Shown: in pieces, positions 1 through 13,800 of the stretch
Numbering within the stretch: position 1 is the first letter of the stretch
How the letters are laid out: each line of letters begins with the position of its first letter
From: Bombus terrestris
Lineage: Eukaryota > Arthropoda > Insecta > Hymenoptera > Apidae
Assembly: GCF_910591885.1 (NCBI RefSeq)
Contig: NW_025963600.1
Location: 309,099 to 373,098 of the forward strand
DNA length: 64,000 nucleotides
Direction: 5' to 3'
Translations under genes and position numbers: made by a program
The notes under the pieces: generated by a model
Databases searched by the model: none
What the model was told of the DNA's origin: nothing
The model's input: only the letters and a program-made list of their open reading frames with translations

Positions 1-2570
1 GGGACACCGTTGGACATCGTTGGACATCGTTGGACACCGTTGGACATCGTTGGACACCGTTGTACACCGTTGGACACCGTTGGACACCGTTGGACACCGT
101 TGGACGACGTTGGACATCGTGGGACACCGTTGGACATCGTTGGACATCGTTGGACACCGTTGGACACCGTTGGACACCGTTGGACATCGTGGGACACCGT
201 TGGACATCGTGGGACACCGTTGGACGACGTTGGACACCGTTGGACATCGTGGGACATCGTTGGACATCGTTGGACATCGTTGGACATCGTTGGACACCGT
301 TGGACACCGTTGGACACCGTGGGACAACGTGGGACAACGTGGGACACCGTTGGACACCGTGCGACACCGTTGGACAACGTGGGACAACGTGGGACAACGT
401 GGGACAACGTGGGACAACGTGGGACACCGTTGGACACCGTGGGACACCGTTGGACACCGTTGGACATCGTTGGACACCGTGGGACAACGTGGGACAACGT
501 GGGACAACGTGGGACACCGTTGGACATCGTTGGACACCGTGGGACAACGTGGGACAACGTGGGACACCGTTGGACATCGTTGGACACCGTTGGACACCGT
601 TGGACATCGTTGGACACCGTTGGACGACGTTGGACACCGTTGGACATCGTTGGACACCGTTGGACGACGTTGGACATCGTTGGACATCGTGGGACACCGT
701 TGGACATCGTTGGACAACGTTGGACAACGTTGGACACCGTTGGACACCGTTGGACATCGTTGGACACCGTTGGACACCGTTGGACATCGTTGGACAACGT
801 TGGACAACGTTGGACACCGTTGGACACCGTTGGACATCGTTGGACACCGTTGGACACCGTTGGACAGCGTGGGACACCGTTGGACATCGTTGGACACCGT
901 TGGACACCGTTGGACATCGTTGGACATCGTTGGACACCGTTGGACGACGTTGGACACCGTTGGACATCGTTGGACATCGTTGGACATCGTGGGACATCGT
1001 TGGACATCGTGGGACACCGTTGGACATCGTTGAACACCGTTGGACACCGTTGGACATCGTTGGACACCGTTGGACACCGTTGGACAACGTGGGACATCGT
1101 TGGACATCGTTGGACACCGTTGGACACCGTTGGACACCGTTGGACATCGTTGGACGACGTTGGACACCGTTGGACACCGTTGGACGACGTTGGACATCGT
1201 TGAACATCGTTGTACATCGTTGGACATCGTTGGACAACGTTGGACAACGTTGGACATCGTTGGACATCGTTGGACATCGTTGGACACCGTTGGACACCGT
1301 TGGACACCGTTGGACACCGTTGGACATCGTTGGACATCGTTGGACATCGTGGGACACCGTTGGACATCGTTGGACACCGTTGGACACCGTTGGACATCGT
1401 TGGACACCGTTGGACACCGTTGGACGACGTTGGACACCGTTGGACATCGTTGGACTTCGTTGGACATCGTGGGACACCGTTGGACATCGTTGGACACCGT
1501 TGGACACCGTTGGACACCGTTGGACATCGTTGGACACCGTTGGACACCGTTGGACATCGTTGGACATCGTTGGACAGCGTGGGACACCGTTGGACACCGT
1601 TGGACATCGTGGGACACCGTTGGACATCGTTGGACATCGTGGGACACCGTTGGACGACGTTGGACATCGTTGGACATCGTTGGACATCGTGGGACACCGT
1701 TGGACATCGTTGGACATCGTTGGACACCGTTGGACACCGTTGGACGACGTTGGACACCTTTGGACATCGTTGGACATCGTGGGACACCGTTGGACGACGT
1801 TGGACACCGTTGGACATCGTGGGACATCGTTGGACATCGTTGGACATCGTTGGACATCGTTGGACATCGTTGGACATCGTTGGACATCGTGGGACACCGT
1901 TGGACACCGTTGGACACCGTTGGACATCGTTGGGCATCGTGGGACACCGTTGGACACCGTTGGACACCGTTGGACACCGTTGGACACCGTTGGACATCGT
2001 TGGACATCGTTGGACATCGTTGGACACCGTGGGACATCGTTGGACACCGTTGGACGACGTTGGACATCGTGGGACACCGTTGGACATCGTTGGACATCGT
2101 TGGACATCGTTGGACACCGTTGGACGACGTTGGACATCGTTGGACATCGTGGGACACCGTTGGACGACGTTGGACATCGTTGGACATCGTTGGACATCGT
2201 GGGACACCGTTGGACATCGTTGGACATCGTTGGACACCGTTGGACACCGTTGGACGACGTTGGACACCTTTGGACATCGTTGGACATCGTTGGACACCGT
2301 TGGACACCGTTGGACACCGTTGGACACCGTTGGACATCGTGGGACACCGTTGGACACCGCTGGACATCGTTGGACACCGTTGGACACCGTTGGACACCGT
2401 TGGACACCGCTGGACATCGTTGGACACCGTTGGACATCGTGGGACACCGTTGGACACCGCTGGACATCGTTGGACATCGTGGGACACCGTTGGACACCGT
2501 TGGACACCGTTGGACACCGTTGGACACCGTTGGACGACGTTGGACATCGTTGGACATCGTGGGACACCGT

Positions 2571-3540
2571 TGGACACCGTTGGACATCGTGGGACATCGT
2601 GGTACACCGTTGGACGACGTTGGACATCGTTGGACATCGTTGGACATCGTGGGACACCGTTGGACACCGTTGGACACCGTTGGACACCGTTGGACACCGT
2701 TGGACGACGTTGGACATCGTTGGACATCGTGGGACACCGTTGGACACCGTTGGACATCGTGGGACATCGTGGTACACCGTTGGACGACGTTGGACATCGT
2801 TGGACATCGTTGGACATCGTGGGACACCGTTGGACATCGTTGGACATCGTTGGACATCGTGGGACATCGTTGGACATCGTTGGACATCGTTGGACATCGT
2901 TGGACATCGTTGGACACCGTTGGACACCGTTGGACACCGTTGGACACCGTTGGACACCGTTGGACATCGGTGGACATCGTGGGACACCGTTGGACACCGT
3001 TGGACATCGTTGGACACCGTTGGACACCGTGGGACAACGTGGGACAACGTGGGACAACGTGGGACAACGTGGGACAACGTGGGACAACGTGGGACAACGT
3101 GGGACACCGTTGGACACCGTGGGACACCGTTGGACAACGTGGGACAACGTGGGACAACGTGGGACAACGTGGGACAACGTGGGACACCGTTGGACACCGT
3201 GGGACACCGTTGGACACCGTTGGACATCGTTGGACACCGTGGGACAACGTGGGACAACGTGGGACAACGTGGGACACCGTTGGACATCGTTGGACACCGT
3301 GGGACAACGTGGGACAACGTGGGACACCGTTGGACATCGTTGGACACCGTTGGACACCGTTGGACATCGTTGGACACCGTTGGACGACGTTGGACACCGT
3401 TGGACATCGTTGGACACCGTTGGACGACGTTGGACATCGTTGGACATCGTGGGACACCGTTGGACATCGTTGGACAACGTTGGACAACGTTGGACACCGT
3501 TGGACACCGTTGGACATCGTTGGACACCGTTGGACACCGT
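2571..3540. repeat. Higher-order satellite block with GGGACAACGT islands, copy 1
   Basis: This 970-bp block matches 12831-13800 at an offset of 10,260 bp with two visible differences (2711/12971 and 3281/13541). It spans the largest GGGACAACGT islands. At its right edge the partner contains one extra whole monomer (13801-13810) before similarity resumes, which is what register-keeping unequal exchange would leave. A third, more diverged relative begins near 301. Confidence 0.85.
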
Positions 3541-6500
3541 TGGACAGCGTGGGACACCGTTGGACATCGTTGGACACCGTTGGACACCGTTGGACATCGT
3601 GGGACACCGTTGGACACCGCTGGACATCGTTGGACACCGTTGGACATCGTGGGACACCGTTGGACACCGCTGGACATCGTTGGACATCGTGGGACACCGT
3701 TGGACACCGTTGGACACCGTTGGACACCGTTGGACACCGTTGGACACCGTTGGACACCGTTGGACACCGTTGGACACCGTTGGACACCGTTGGACACCGC
3801 TGGACATCGTTGGACACCGTTGGACATCGTGGGACACCGTTGGACACCGCTGGACATCGTTGGACATCGTGGGACACCGTTGGACACCGTTGGACACCGT
3901 TGGACACCGTTGGACACCGTTGGACGACGTTGGACATCGTTGGACATCGTGGGACACCGTTGGACACCGTTGGACATCGTGGGACATCGTGGTACACCGT
4001 TGGACGACGTTGGACATCGTTGGACATCGTTGGACATCGTGGGACACCGTTGGACACCGTTGGACACCGTTGGACACCGTTGGACACCGTTGGACGACGT
4101 TGGACATCGTTGGACATCGTGGGACACCGTTGGACACCGTTGGACATCGTGGGACATCGTGGTACACCGTTGGACGACGTTGGACATCGTTGGACATCGT
4201 TGGACATCGTGGGACACCGTTGGACATCGTTGGACATCGTTGGACATCGTGGGACATCGTTGGACATCGTTGGACATCGTTGGACATCGTTGGACAACGT
4301 TGGACAACGTTGGACATCGTTGGACATCGTTGGACATCGTGGGACATCGTTGGACATCGTGGGACACCGTTGGACATCGTTGGACACCGTTGGACACCGT
4401 TGGACATCGTTGGACATCGTGGGACACCGTTGGACATCGTTGGACACCGTTGGACAACGTTGGACAACGTTGGACAACGTTGGACATCGTGGGACACCGT
4501 TGGACGACGTTGGACATCGTTGAACATCGTTGGACATCGTTGGACATCGTTGGACAACGTTGGACAACGTTGGACATCGTTGGACATCGTTGGACACCGT
4601 TGGACACCGTTGGACACCGTTGGACACCGTTGGACATCGTTGGACATCGTTGGACAACGTTGGACAACGTTGGACACCGTTGGACACCGTTGGACATCGT
4701 TGAACACCGTTGGACACCGTTGGACAGCGTGGGACACCGTTGGACATCGTTGGACACCGTTGGACACCGTTGGACATCGTTGGACATCGTTGGACACCGT
4801 TGGACGACGTTGGACACCGTTGGACATCGTTGGACACCGTTGGACATCGTTGGACTTCGTTGGACATCGTGGGACACCGTTGGACATCGTTGGACACCGT
4901 TGGACACCGTTGGACAGCGTGGGACACCGTTGGACATCGTTGGACACCGTTGGACACCGTTGGACATCGTTGGACACCGTTGGACATCGTTGGACACCGT
5001 TGGAAACCGTTGGACACCGTTGGACACCGTTGGACATCGGTGGACAGCGTGGGACACCGTTGGACGACGTTGGACATCGTTGGACACCGTTGGACACCGT
5101 TGGACACCGTTGGACACCGTTGGACACCGTTGGACACCGTTGGACATCGTTGGACACCGTTGGACGACGTTGGACACCGTTGGACATCGTGGGACATCGT
5201 TGGACATCGGTGGACACCGTTGGACACCGTTGGACACCGTTGGACATCGTTGGACACCGTTGGACACCGTTGGACATCGTTGGACATCGTTGGACATCGT
5301 GGGACACTGTTGGACACCGTTGGACATGGTTGGACATCGTTGGACACCGTTGGACATCGTTGGACACCGTTGGACATCGTGGGACACCGTTGGACACAGC
5401 TGGACATCGTTGGACACCGTTGGACATCGCTGGACACCGTTGGACACCGTTGGACACCGTTGGACGACGTTGGACATCGTTGGACACCGTTGGACACCGT
5501 TGGACACCGTTGGACACCGTTGGACACCGTTGGACATCGGTGGACATCGTGGGACACCGTTGGACGACGTTGGACATCGTTGGACACCGTTGGACACCGT
5601 TGGACACCGTTGGACACCGTTGGACATCGGTGGACATCGTGAGACACCGTTGGACACCGTTGGACACCGTTGGACATCGTTGGACACCGTTGGACGACGT
5701 TGGACACCGTTGGACATCGTGGGACATCGTTGGACATCGTGGGACACCGTTGGACATCGTGGGACACCGTTGGACACCGTTGGACACCGTTGGACACCGT
5801 TGGACGACGTTGGACACCGTTGGACATCGTTGGACACCGTTGGAAACCGTTGGACACCGTTGGACACCGTTGGACGACGTTGGACATCGTTGGACACCGT
5901 TGGACACCGTTGGACACCGTTGGACACCGTTGGACACCGTTGGACATCGGTGGACATCGTGGGACACCGTTGGACGACGTTGGACATCGTTGGACACCGT
6001 TGGACACCGTTGGACACCGTTGGACACCGTTGGACATCGGTGGACATCGTGAGACACCGTTGGACACCGTTGGACACCGTTGGACATCGTTGGACACCGT
6101 TGGACGACGTTGGACACCGTTGGACATCGTGGGACATCGTTGGACATCGTGGGACACCGTTGGACATCGTGGGACACCGTTGGACACCGTTGGACACCGT
6201 TGGACGACGTTGGACATCGTGGGACACCGTTGGACATCGTTGGACATCGTTGGACATCGTGGGACACCGTTGGACATCGTTGGACATCGTGGGACACCGT
6301 TGGACACCGTTGGACACCGTTGGACACCGTTGGACACCGTTGGACATCGTGGGACACCGTTGGACACCGTTGGAAACCGTTGGACACCGTTGGACACCGT
6401 TGGACATCGTGGGACATCGTTGGACACCGTTGGACACCGTTGGACACCGTTGGACACCGTTGGACACCGTTGGACATCGGTGGACATCGTGGGACACCGT

Positions 6501-7240
6501 TGGACGACGTTGGACATCGTTGGACACCGTTGGACACCGTTGGACACCGTTGGACACAGTTGGACGACGTTGGACACCGTTGGACATCGTTGGACATCGT
6601 TGGACATCGTGGGACATCGTTGGACATCGTTGGACATCGTTGGACATCGTTGGACACCGTTGGACATCGTTGGACACCGTTGGAAACCGCTGGACACCGT
6701 TGGACACCGTTGGACGACGTTGGACACCGTTGGACATCGTTGGACACCGTTGGAAACCGTTGGACACCGTTGGACACCGTTGGACGACGTTGGACATCGT
6801 TGGACACCGTTGGACACCGTTGGACACCGTTGGACACCGTTGGACACCGTTGGACATCGGTGGACATCGTGGGACACCGTTGGACGACGTTGGACATCGT
6901 TGGACACCGTTGGACACCGTTGGACACCGTTGGACACCGTTGGACATCGTTGGACATCGTGGGACACCGTTGGACACCGTTGGACACCGTTGGACATCGT
7001 TGGACACCGTTGGACGACGTTGGACACCGTTGGACATCGTGGGACATCGTTGGACATCGTGGGACACCGTTGGACATCGTGGGACACCGTTGGACACCGT
7101 TGGACACCGTTGGACGACGTTGGACATCGTGGGACACCGTTGGACATCGTTGGACATCGTTGGACATCGTGGGACACCGTTGGACATCGTTGGACATCGT
7201 GGGACACCGTTGGACACCGTTGGACACCGTTGGACACCGT

Positions 7241-8600
7241 TGGACACCGTTGGACACCGTTGGACACCGTTGGACGACGTTGGACATCGTTGAACATCGT
7301 TGTACATCGTTGGACATCGTTGGACAACGTTGGACAACGTTGGACATCGTTGGACATCGTTGGACATCGTTGGACACCGTTGGACACCGTTGGACACCGT
7401 TGGACACCGTTGGACATCGTTGGACATCGTTGGACATCGTGGGACACCGTTGGACATCGTTGGACACCGTTGGACACCGTTGGACATCGTTGGACACCGT
7501 TGGACACCGTTGGACGACGTTGGACACCGTTGGACATCGTTGGACTTCGTTGGACATCGTGGGACACCGTTGGACATCGTTGGACACCGTTGGACACCGT
7601 TGGACACCGTTGGACATCGTTGTACACCGTTGGACACCGTTGGACATCGTTGGACATCGTTGGACAGCGTGGGACACCGTTGGACACCGTTGGACATCGT
7701 GGGACACCGTTGGACATCGTTGGACATCGTGGGACACCGTTGGACGACGTTGGACATCGTTGGACATCGTTGGACATCGTGGGACACCGTTGGACATCGT
7801 TGGACATCGTTGGACACCGTTGGACACCGTTGGACGACGTTGGACACCTTTGGACATCGTTGGACATCGTTGGACACCGTTGGACACCGTTGGACACCGT
7901 TGGACACCGTTGGACATCGTTGGACATCGTTGGACAGCGTGGGACACCGTTGGACACCGTTGGACATCGTTGGACATCGTTGGACATCGTTGGACACCGT
8001 TGGACATCGTGGGACACCGTTGGACACCGCTGGACATCGTTGGACATCGTGGGACATCGTGGGACACCGTTGGACACCGTTGGACGACGTTGGACATCGT
8101 GGGACACCGTTGGACATCGTTGGACATCGTTGGACACCGTTGGACACCGTTCGACACCGTTGGACATCGTGGGACACCGTTGGACATCGTGGGACACCGT
8201 TGGACATCGTTGGACACCGTTGGACGACGTTGGACATCGTGGGACACCGTTGGACATCGTTGGACATCGTTGGACACCGTTGGACATCGTTGGACACCGT
8301 TGTACACCGTTGGACACCGTTGGACACCGTTGGACACCGTTGGACGACGTTGGACATCGTGGGACACCGTTGGACATCGTTGGACATCGTTGGACACCGT
8401 TGGACACCGTTGGACACCGTTGGACATCGTGGGACACCGTTGGACATCGTGGGACACCGTTGGACGACGTTGGACACCGTTGGACATCGTGGGACATCGT
8501 TGGACATCGTTGGACATCGTTGGACATCGTTGGACATCGTTGGACATCGTTGGACATCGTGGGACACCGTTGGACACCGTTGGACACCGTTGGACATCGT
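7241..8600. repeat. Higher-order satellite block, copy 1 of pair
   Basis: This 1,360-bp segment (136 monomers) matches 10661-12020 monomer by monomer at an offset of 3,420 bp. By eye there are only two differences, at 7621/11041 and 8251/11671. Both segments carry the rare marker monomers TGAACATCGT then TGTACATCGT near their left ends. A related marker pair at 1201-1220 heads an older, more diverged copy. The structure is recent segmental duplication inside the array, in steps that are multiples of 10 bp. Confidence 0.9.
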
Positions 8601-10660
8601 TGGGCATCGTGGGACACCGTTGGACACCGTTGGACACCGTTGGACACCGTTGGACACCGTTGGACATCGTTGGACATCGTTGGACATCGTTGGACACCGT
8701 GGGACATCGTTGGACACCGTTGGACGACGTTGGACATCGTGGGACACCGTTGGACATCGTTGGACATCGTTGGACATCGTTGGACACCGTTGGACGACGT
8801 TGGACATCGTTGGACATCGTGGGACACCGTTGGACGACGTTGGACATCGTTGGACATCGTTGGACATCGTGGGACACCGTTGGACACCGTTGGACACCGT
8901 TGGACACCGTTGGACACCGTTGGACATCGGTGGACATCGTGGGACACCGTTGGACATCGTGGGACACCGTTGGACACCGCTGGACATCGTTGGACATCGT
9001 GGGACACCGTTGGACACCGTTGGACACCGTTGGACACCGTTGGACACCGTTGGACACCGTTGGACACCGTTGGACACCGTTGGACACCGTTGGACACCGT
9101 TGGACACCGCTGGACATCGTTGGACACCGTTGGACATCGTGGGACAGCGTTGGACACCGCTGGACATCGTTGGACATCGTGGGACACCGTTGGACACCGT
9201 TGGACACCGTTGGACACCGTTGGACACCGTTGGACGACGTTGGACATCGTTGGACATCGTGGGACACCGTTGGACACCGTTGGACATCGTGGGACATCGT
9301 GGTACACCGTTGGACGACGTTGGACATCGTTGGACATCGTTGGACATCGTGGGACACCGCTGGACACCGTTGGACACCGTTGGACACCGTTGGACACCGT
9401 TGGACGACGTTGGACATCGTTGGACATCGTGGGACACCGTTGGACACCGTTGGACATCGTGGGACATCGTGGTACACCGTTGGACGACGTTGGACATCGT
9501 TGGACATCGTTGGACATCGTGGGACACCGTTGGACATCGTTGGACATCGTTGGACATCGTGGGACATCGTTGGACATCGTTGGACATCGTTGGACATCGT
9601 TGGACATCGTTGGACACCGTTGGACACCGTTGGACACCGTTGGACACCGTTGGACACCGTTGGACATCGGTGGACATCGTGGGACACCGTTGGACACCGT
9701 TGGACATCGTTGGACACCGTTGGACACCGTGGGACAACGTGGGACAACGTGGGACAACGTGGGACAACGTGGGACACCGTTGGACACCGTGGGACACCGT
9801 TGGACACCGTTGGACATCGTTGGACACCGTGGGACAACGTGGGACAACGTGGGACAACGTGGGACACCGTTGGACATCGTTGGACACCGTGGGACAACGT
9901 GGGACAACGTGGGACATCGTGGTACACCGTTGGACGACGTTGGACATCGTTGGACATCGTTGGACATCGTGGGACACCGTTGGACACCGTTGGACGACGT
10001 TGGACATCGTTGGACATCGTGGGACACCGTTGGACACCGTTGGACATCGTGGGACATCGTGGTACACCGTTGGACGACGTTGGACATCGTTGGACATCGT
10101 GGGACACCGTTGGACACCGTTGGACACCGTTGGACACCGTTGGACATCGTTGGACATCGTTGGACATCGTTGGACACCGTGGGACATCGTTGGACACCGT
10201 TGGACGACGTTGGACATCGTGGGACACCGTTGGACATCGTTGGACATCGTTGGACATCGTTGGACACCGTTGGACGACGTTGGACATCGTTGGACATCGT
10301 GGGACACCGTTGGACGACGTTGGACATCGTTGGACATCGTTGGACATCGTGGGACACCGTTGGACACCGTTGGACACCGTTGGACACCGTTGGACACCGT
10401 TGGACATCGGTGGACATCGTGGGACACCGTTGGACATCGTGGGACACCGTTGGACACCGCTGGACATCGTTGGACATCGTGGGACACCGTTGGACACCGT
10501 TGGACACCGTTGGACACCGTTGGACACCGTTGGACACCGTTGGACACCGTTGGACACCGTTGGACACCGTTGGACACCGCTGGACATCGTTGGACACCGT
10601 TGGACATCGTGGGACACCGTTGGACACCGCTGGACATCGTTGGACATCGTGGGACACCGT

Positions 10661-12020
10661 TGGACACCGTTGGACACCGTTGGACACCGTTGGACGACGT
10701 TGGACATCGTTGAACATCGTTGTACATCGTTGGACATCGTTGGACAACGTTGGACAACGTTGGACATCGTTGGACATCGTTGGACATCGTTGGACACCGT
10801 TGGACACCGTTGGACACCGTTGGACACCGTTGGACATCGTTGGACATCGTTGGACATCGTGGGACACCGTTGGACATCGTTGGACACCGTTGGACACCGT
10901 TGGACATCGTTGGACACCGTTGGACACCGTTGGACGACGTTGGACACCGTTGGACATCGTTGGACTTCGTTGGACATCGTGGGACACCGTTGGACATCGT
11001 TGGACACCGTTGGACACCGTTGGACACCGTTGGACATCGTTGGACACCGTTGGACACCGTTGGACATCGTTGGACATCGTTGGACAGCGTGGGACACCGT
11101 TGGACACCGTTGGACATCGTGGGACACCGTTGGACATCGTTGGACATCGTGGGACACCGTTGGACGACGTTGGACATCGTTGGACATCGTTGGACATCGT
11201 GGGACACCGTTGGACATCGTTGGACATCGTTGGACACCGTTGGACACCGTTGGACGACGTTGGACACCTTTGGACATCGTTGGACATCGTTGGACACCGT
11301 TGGACACCGTTGGACACCGTTGGACACCGTTGGACATCGTTGGACATCGTTGGACAGCGTGGGACACCGTTGGACACCGTTGGACATCGTTGGACATCGT
11401 TGGACATCGTTGGACACCGTTGGACATCGTGGGACACCGTTGGACACCGCTGGACATCGTTGGACATCGTGGGACATCGTGGGACACCGTTGGACACCGT
11501 TGGACGACGTTGGACATCGTGGGACACCGTTGGACATCGTTGGACATCGTTGGACACCGTTGGACACCGTTCGACACCGTTGGACATCGTGGGACACCGT
11601 TGGACATCGTGGGACACCGTTGGACATCGTTGGACACCGTTGGACGACGTTGGACATCGTGGGACACCGTTGGACGTCGTTGGACATCGTTGGACACCGT
11701 TGGACATCGTTGGACACCGTTGTACACCGTTGGACACCGTTGGACACCGTTGGACACCGTTGGACGACGTTGGACATCGTGGGACACCGTTGGACATCGT
11801 TGGACATCGTTGGACACCGTTGGACACCGTTGGACACCGTTGGACATCGTGGGACACCGTTGGACATCGTGGGACACCGTTGGACGACGTTGGACACCGT
11901 TGGACATCGTGGGACATCGTTGGACATCGTTGGACATCGTTGGACATCGTTGGACATCGTTGGACATCGTTGGACATCGTGGGACACCGTTGGACACCGT
12001 TGGACACCGTTGGACATCGT
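10661..12020. repeat. Higher-order satellite block, copy 2 of pair
   Basis: Partner of 7241-8600, 3,420 bp downstream in the same orientation. It carries TGGACGTCGT at 11671 where the partner has TGGACATCGT, and the two blocks diverge abruptly after 12020. Confidence 0.9.
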
Positions 12021-12830
12021 GGGACACCGTTGGACACCGTTGGACACCGTTGGACACCGTTGGAGACCGTTGGACATCGGTGGACATCGTGGGACACCGT
12101 TGGACATCGTGGGACACCGTTGGACACCGCTGGACATCGTTGGACATCGTGGGACACCGTTGGACACCGTTGGACACCGTTGGACACCGTTGGACACCGT
12201 TGGACACCGTTGGACACCGTTGGACACCGTTGGACACCGTTGGACAACGTGGGACAACGTGGGACAACGTGGGACACCGTTGGACATCGTTGGACACCGT
12301 GGGACAACGTGGGACAACGTGGGACACCGTTGGACATCGTTGGACACCGTTGGACACCGTTGGACATCGTTGGACACCGTTGGACGACGTTGGACACCGT
12401 TGGACATCGTTGGACACCGTTGGACGACGTTGGACATCGTTGGACATCGTGGGACACCGTTGGACATCGTTGGACAACGTTGGACAACGTTGGACACCGT
12501 TGGACACCGTTGGACATCGTTGGACACCGTTGGACACCGTTGGACAGCGTGGGACACCGTTGGACATCGTTGGACACCGTTGGACACCGTTGGACATCGT
12601 TGGACATCGTTGGACACCGTTGGACGACGTTGGACATCGTTGGACATCGTTGGACATCGTGGGACACCGTTGGACACCGTTGGACACCGTTGGACACCGT
12701 TGGACACCGTTGGACGACGTTGGACATCGTTGGACATCGTGGGACACCGTTGGACACCGTTGGACATCGTTGGACACCGTTGGACACCGTTGGACAGCGT
12801 GGGACACCGTTGGACATCGTTGGACACCGT

Positions 12831-13800
12831 TGGACACCGTTGGACATCGTGGGACATCGTGGTACACCGTTGGACGACGTTGGACATCGTTGGACATCGT
12901 TGGACATCGTGGGACACCGTTGGACACCGTTGGACACCGTTGGACACCGTTGGACACCGTTGGACGACGTTGGACACCGTTGGACATCGTGGGACACCGT
13001 TGGACACCGTTGGACATCGTGGGACATCGTGGTACACCGTTGGACGACGTTGGACATCGTTGGACATCGTTGGACATCGTGGGACACCGTTGGACATCGT
13101 TGGACATCGTTGGACATCGTGGGACATCGTTGGACATCGTTGGACATCGTTGGACATCGTTGGACATCGTTGGACACCGTTGGACACCGTTGGACACCGT
13201 TGGACACCGTTGGACACCGTTGGACATCGGTGGACATCGTGGGACACCGTTGGACACCGTTGGACATCGTTGGACACCGTTGGACACCGTGGGACAACGT
13301 GGGACAACGTGGGACAACGTGGGACAACGTGGGACAACGTGGGACAACGTGGGACAACGTGGGACACCGTTGGACACCGTGGGACACCGTTGGACAACGT
13401 GGGACAACGTGGGACAACGTGGGACAACGTGGGACAACGTGGGACACCGTTGGACACCGTGGGACACCGTTGGACACCGTTGGACATCGTTGGACACCGT
13501 GGGACAACGTGGGACAACGTGGGACAACGTGGGACACCGTTGGACATCATTGGACACCGTGGGACAACGTGGGACAACGTGGGACACCGTTGGACATCGT
13601 TGGACACCGTTGGACACCGTTGGACATCGTTGGACACCGTTGGACGACGTTGGACACCGTTGGACATCGTTGGACACCGTTGGACGACGTTGGACATCGT
13701 TGGACATCGTGGGACACCGTTGGACATCGTTGGACAACGTTGGACAACGTTGGACACCGTTGGACACCGTTGGACATCGTTGGACACCGTTGGACACCGT
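12831..13800. repeat. Higher-order satellite block with GGGACAACGT islands, copy 2
   Basis: Partner of 2571-3540 in the same orientation. It carries the unusual TGGACATCAT monomer at 13541 where the partner has TGGACATCGT. Confidence 0.85.
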
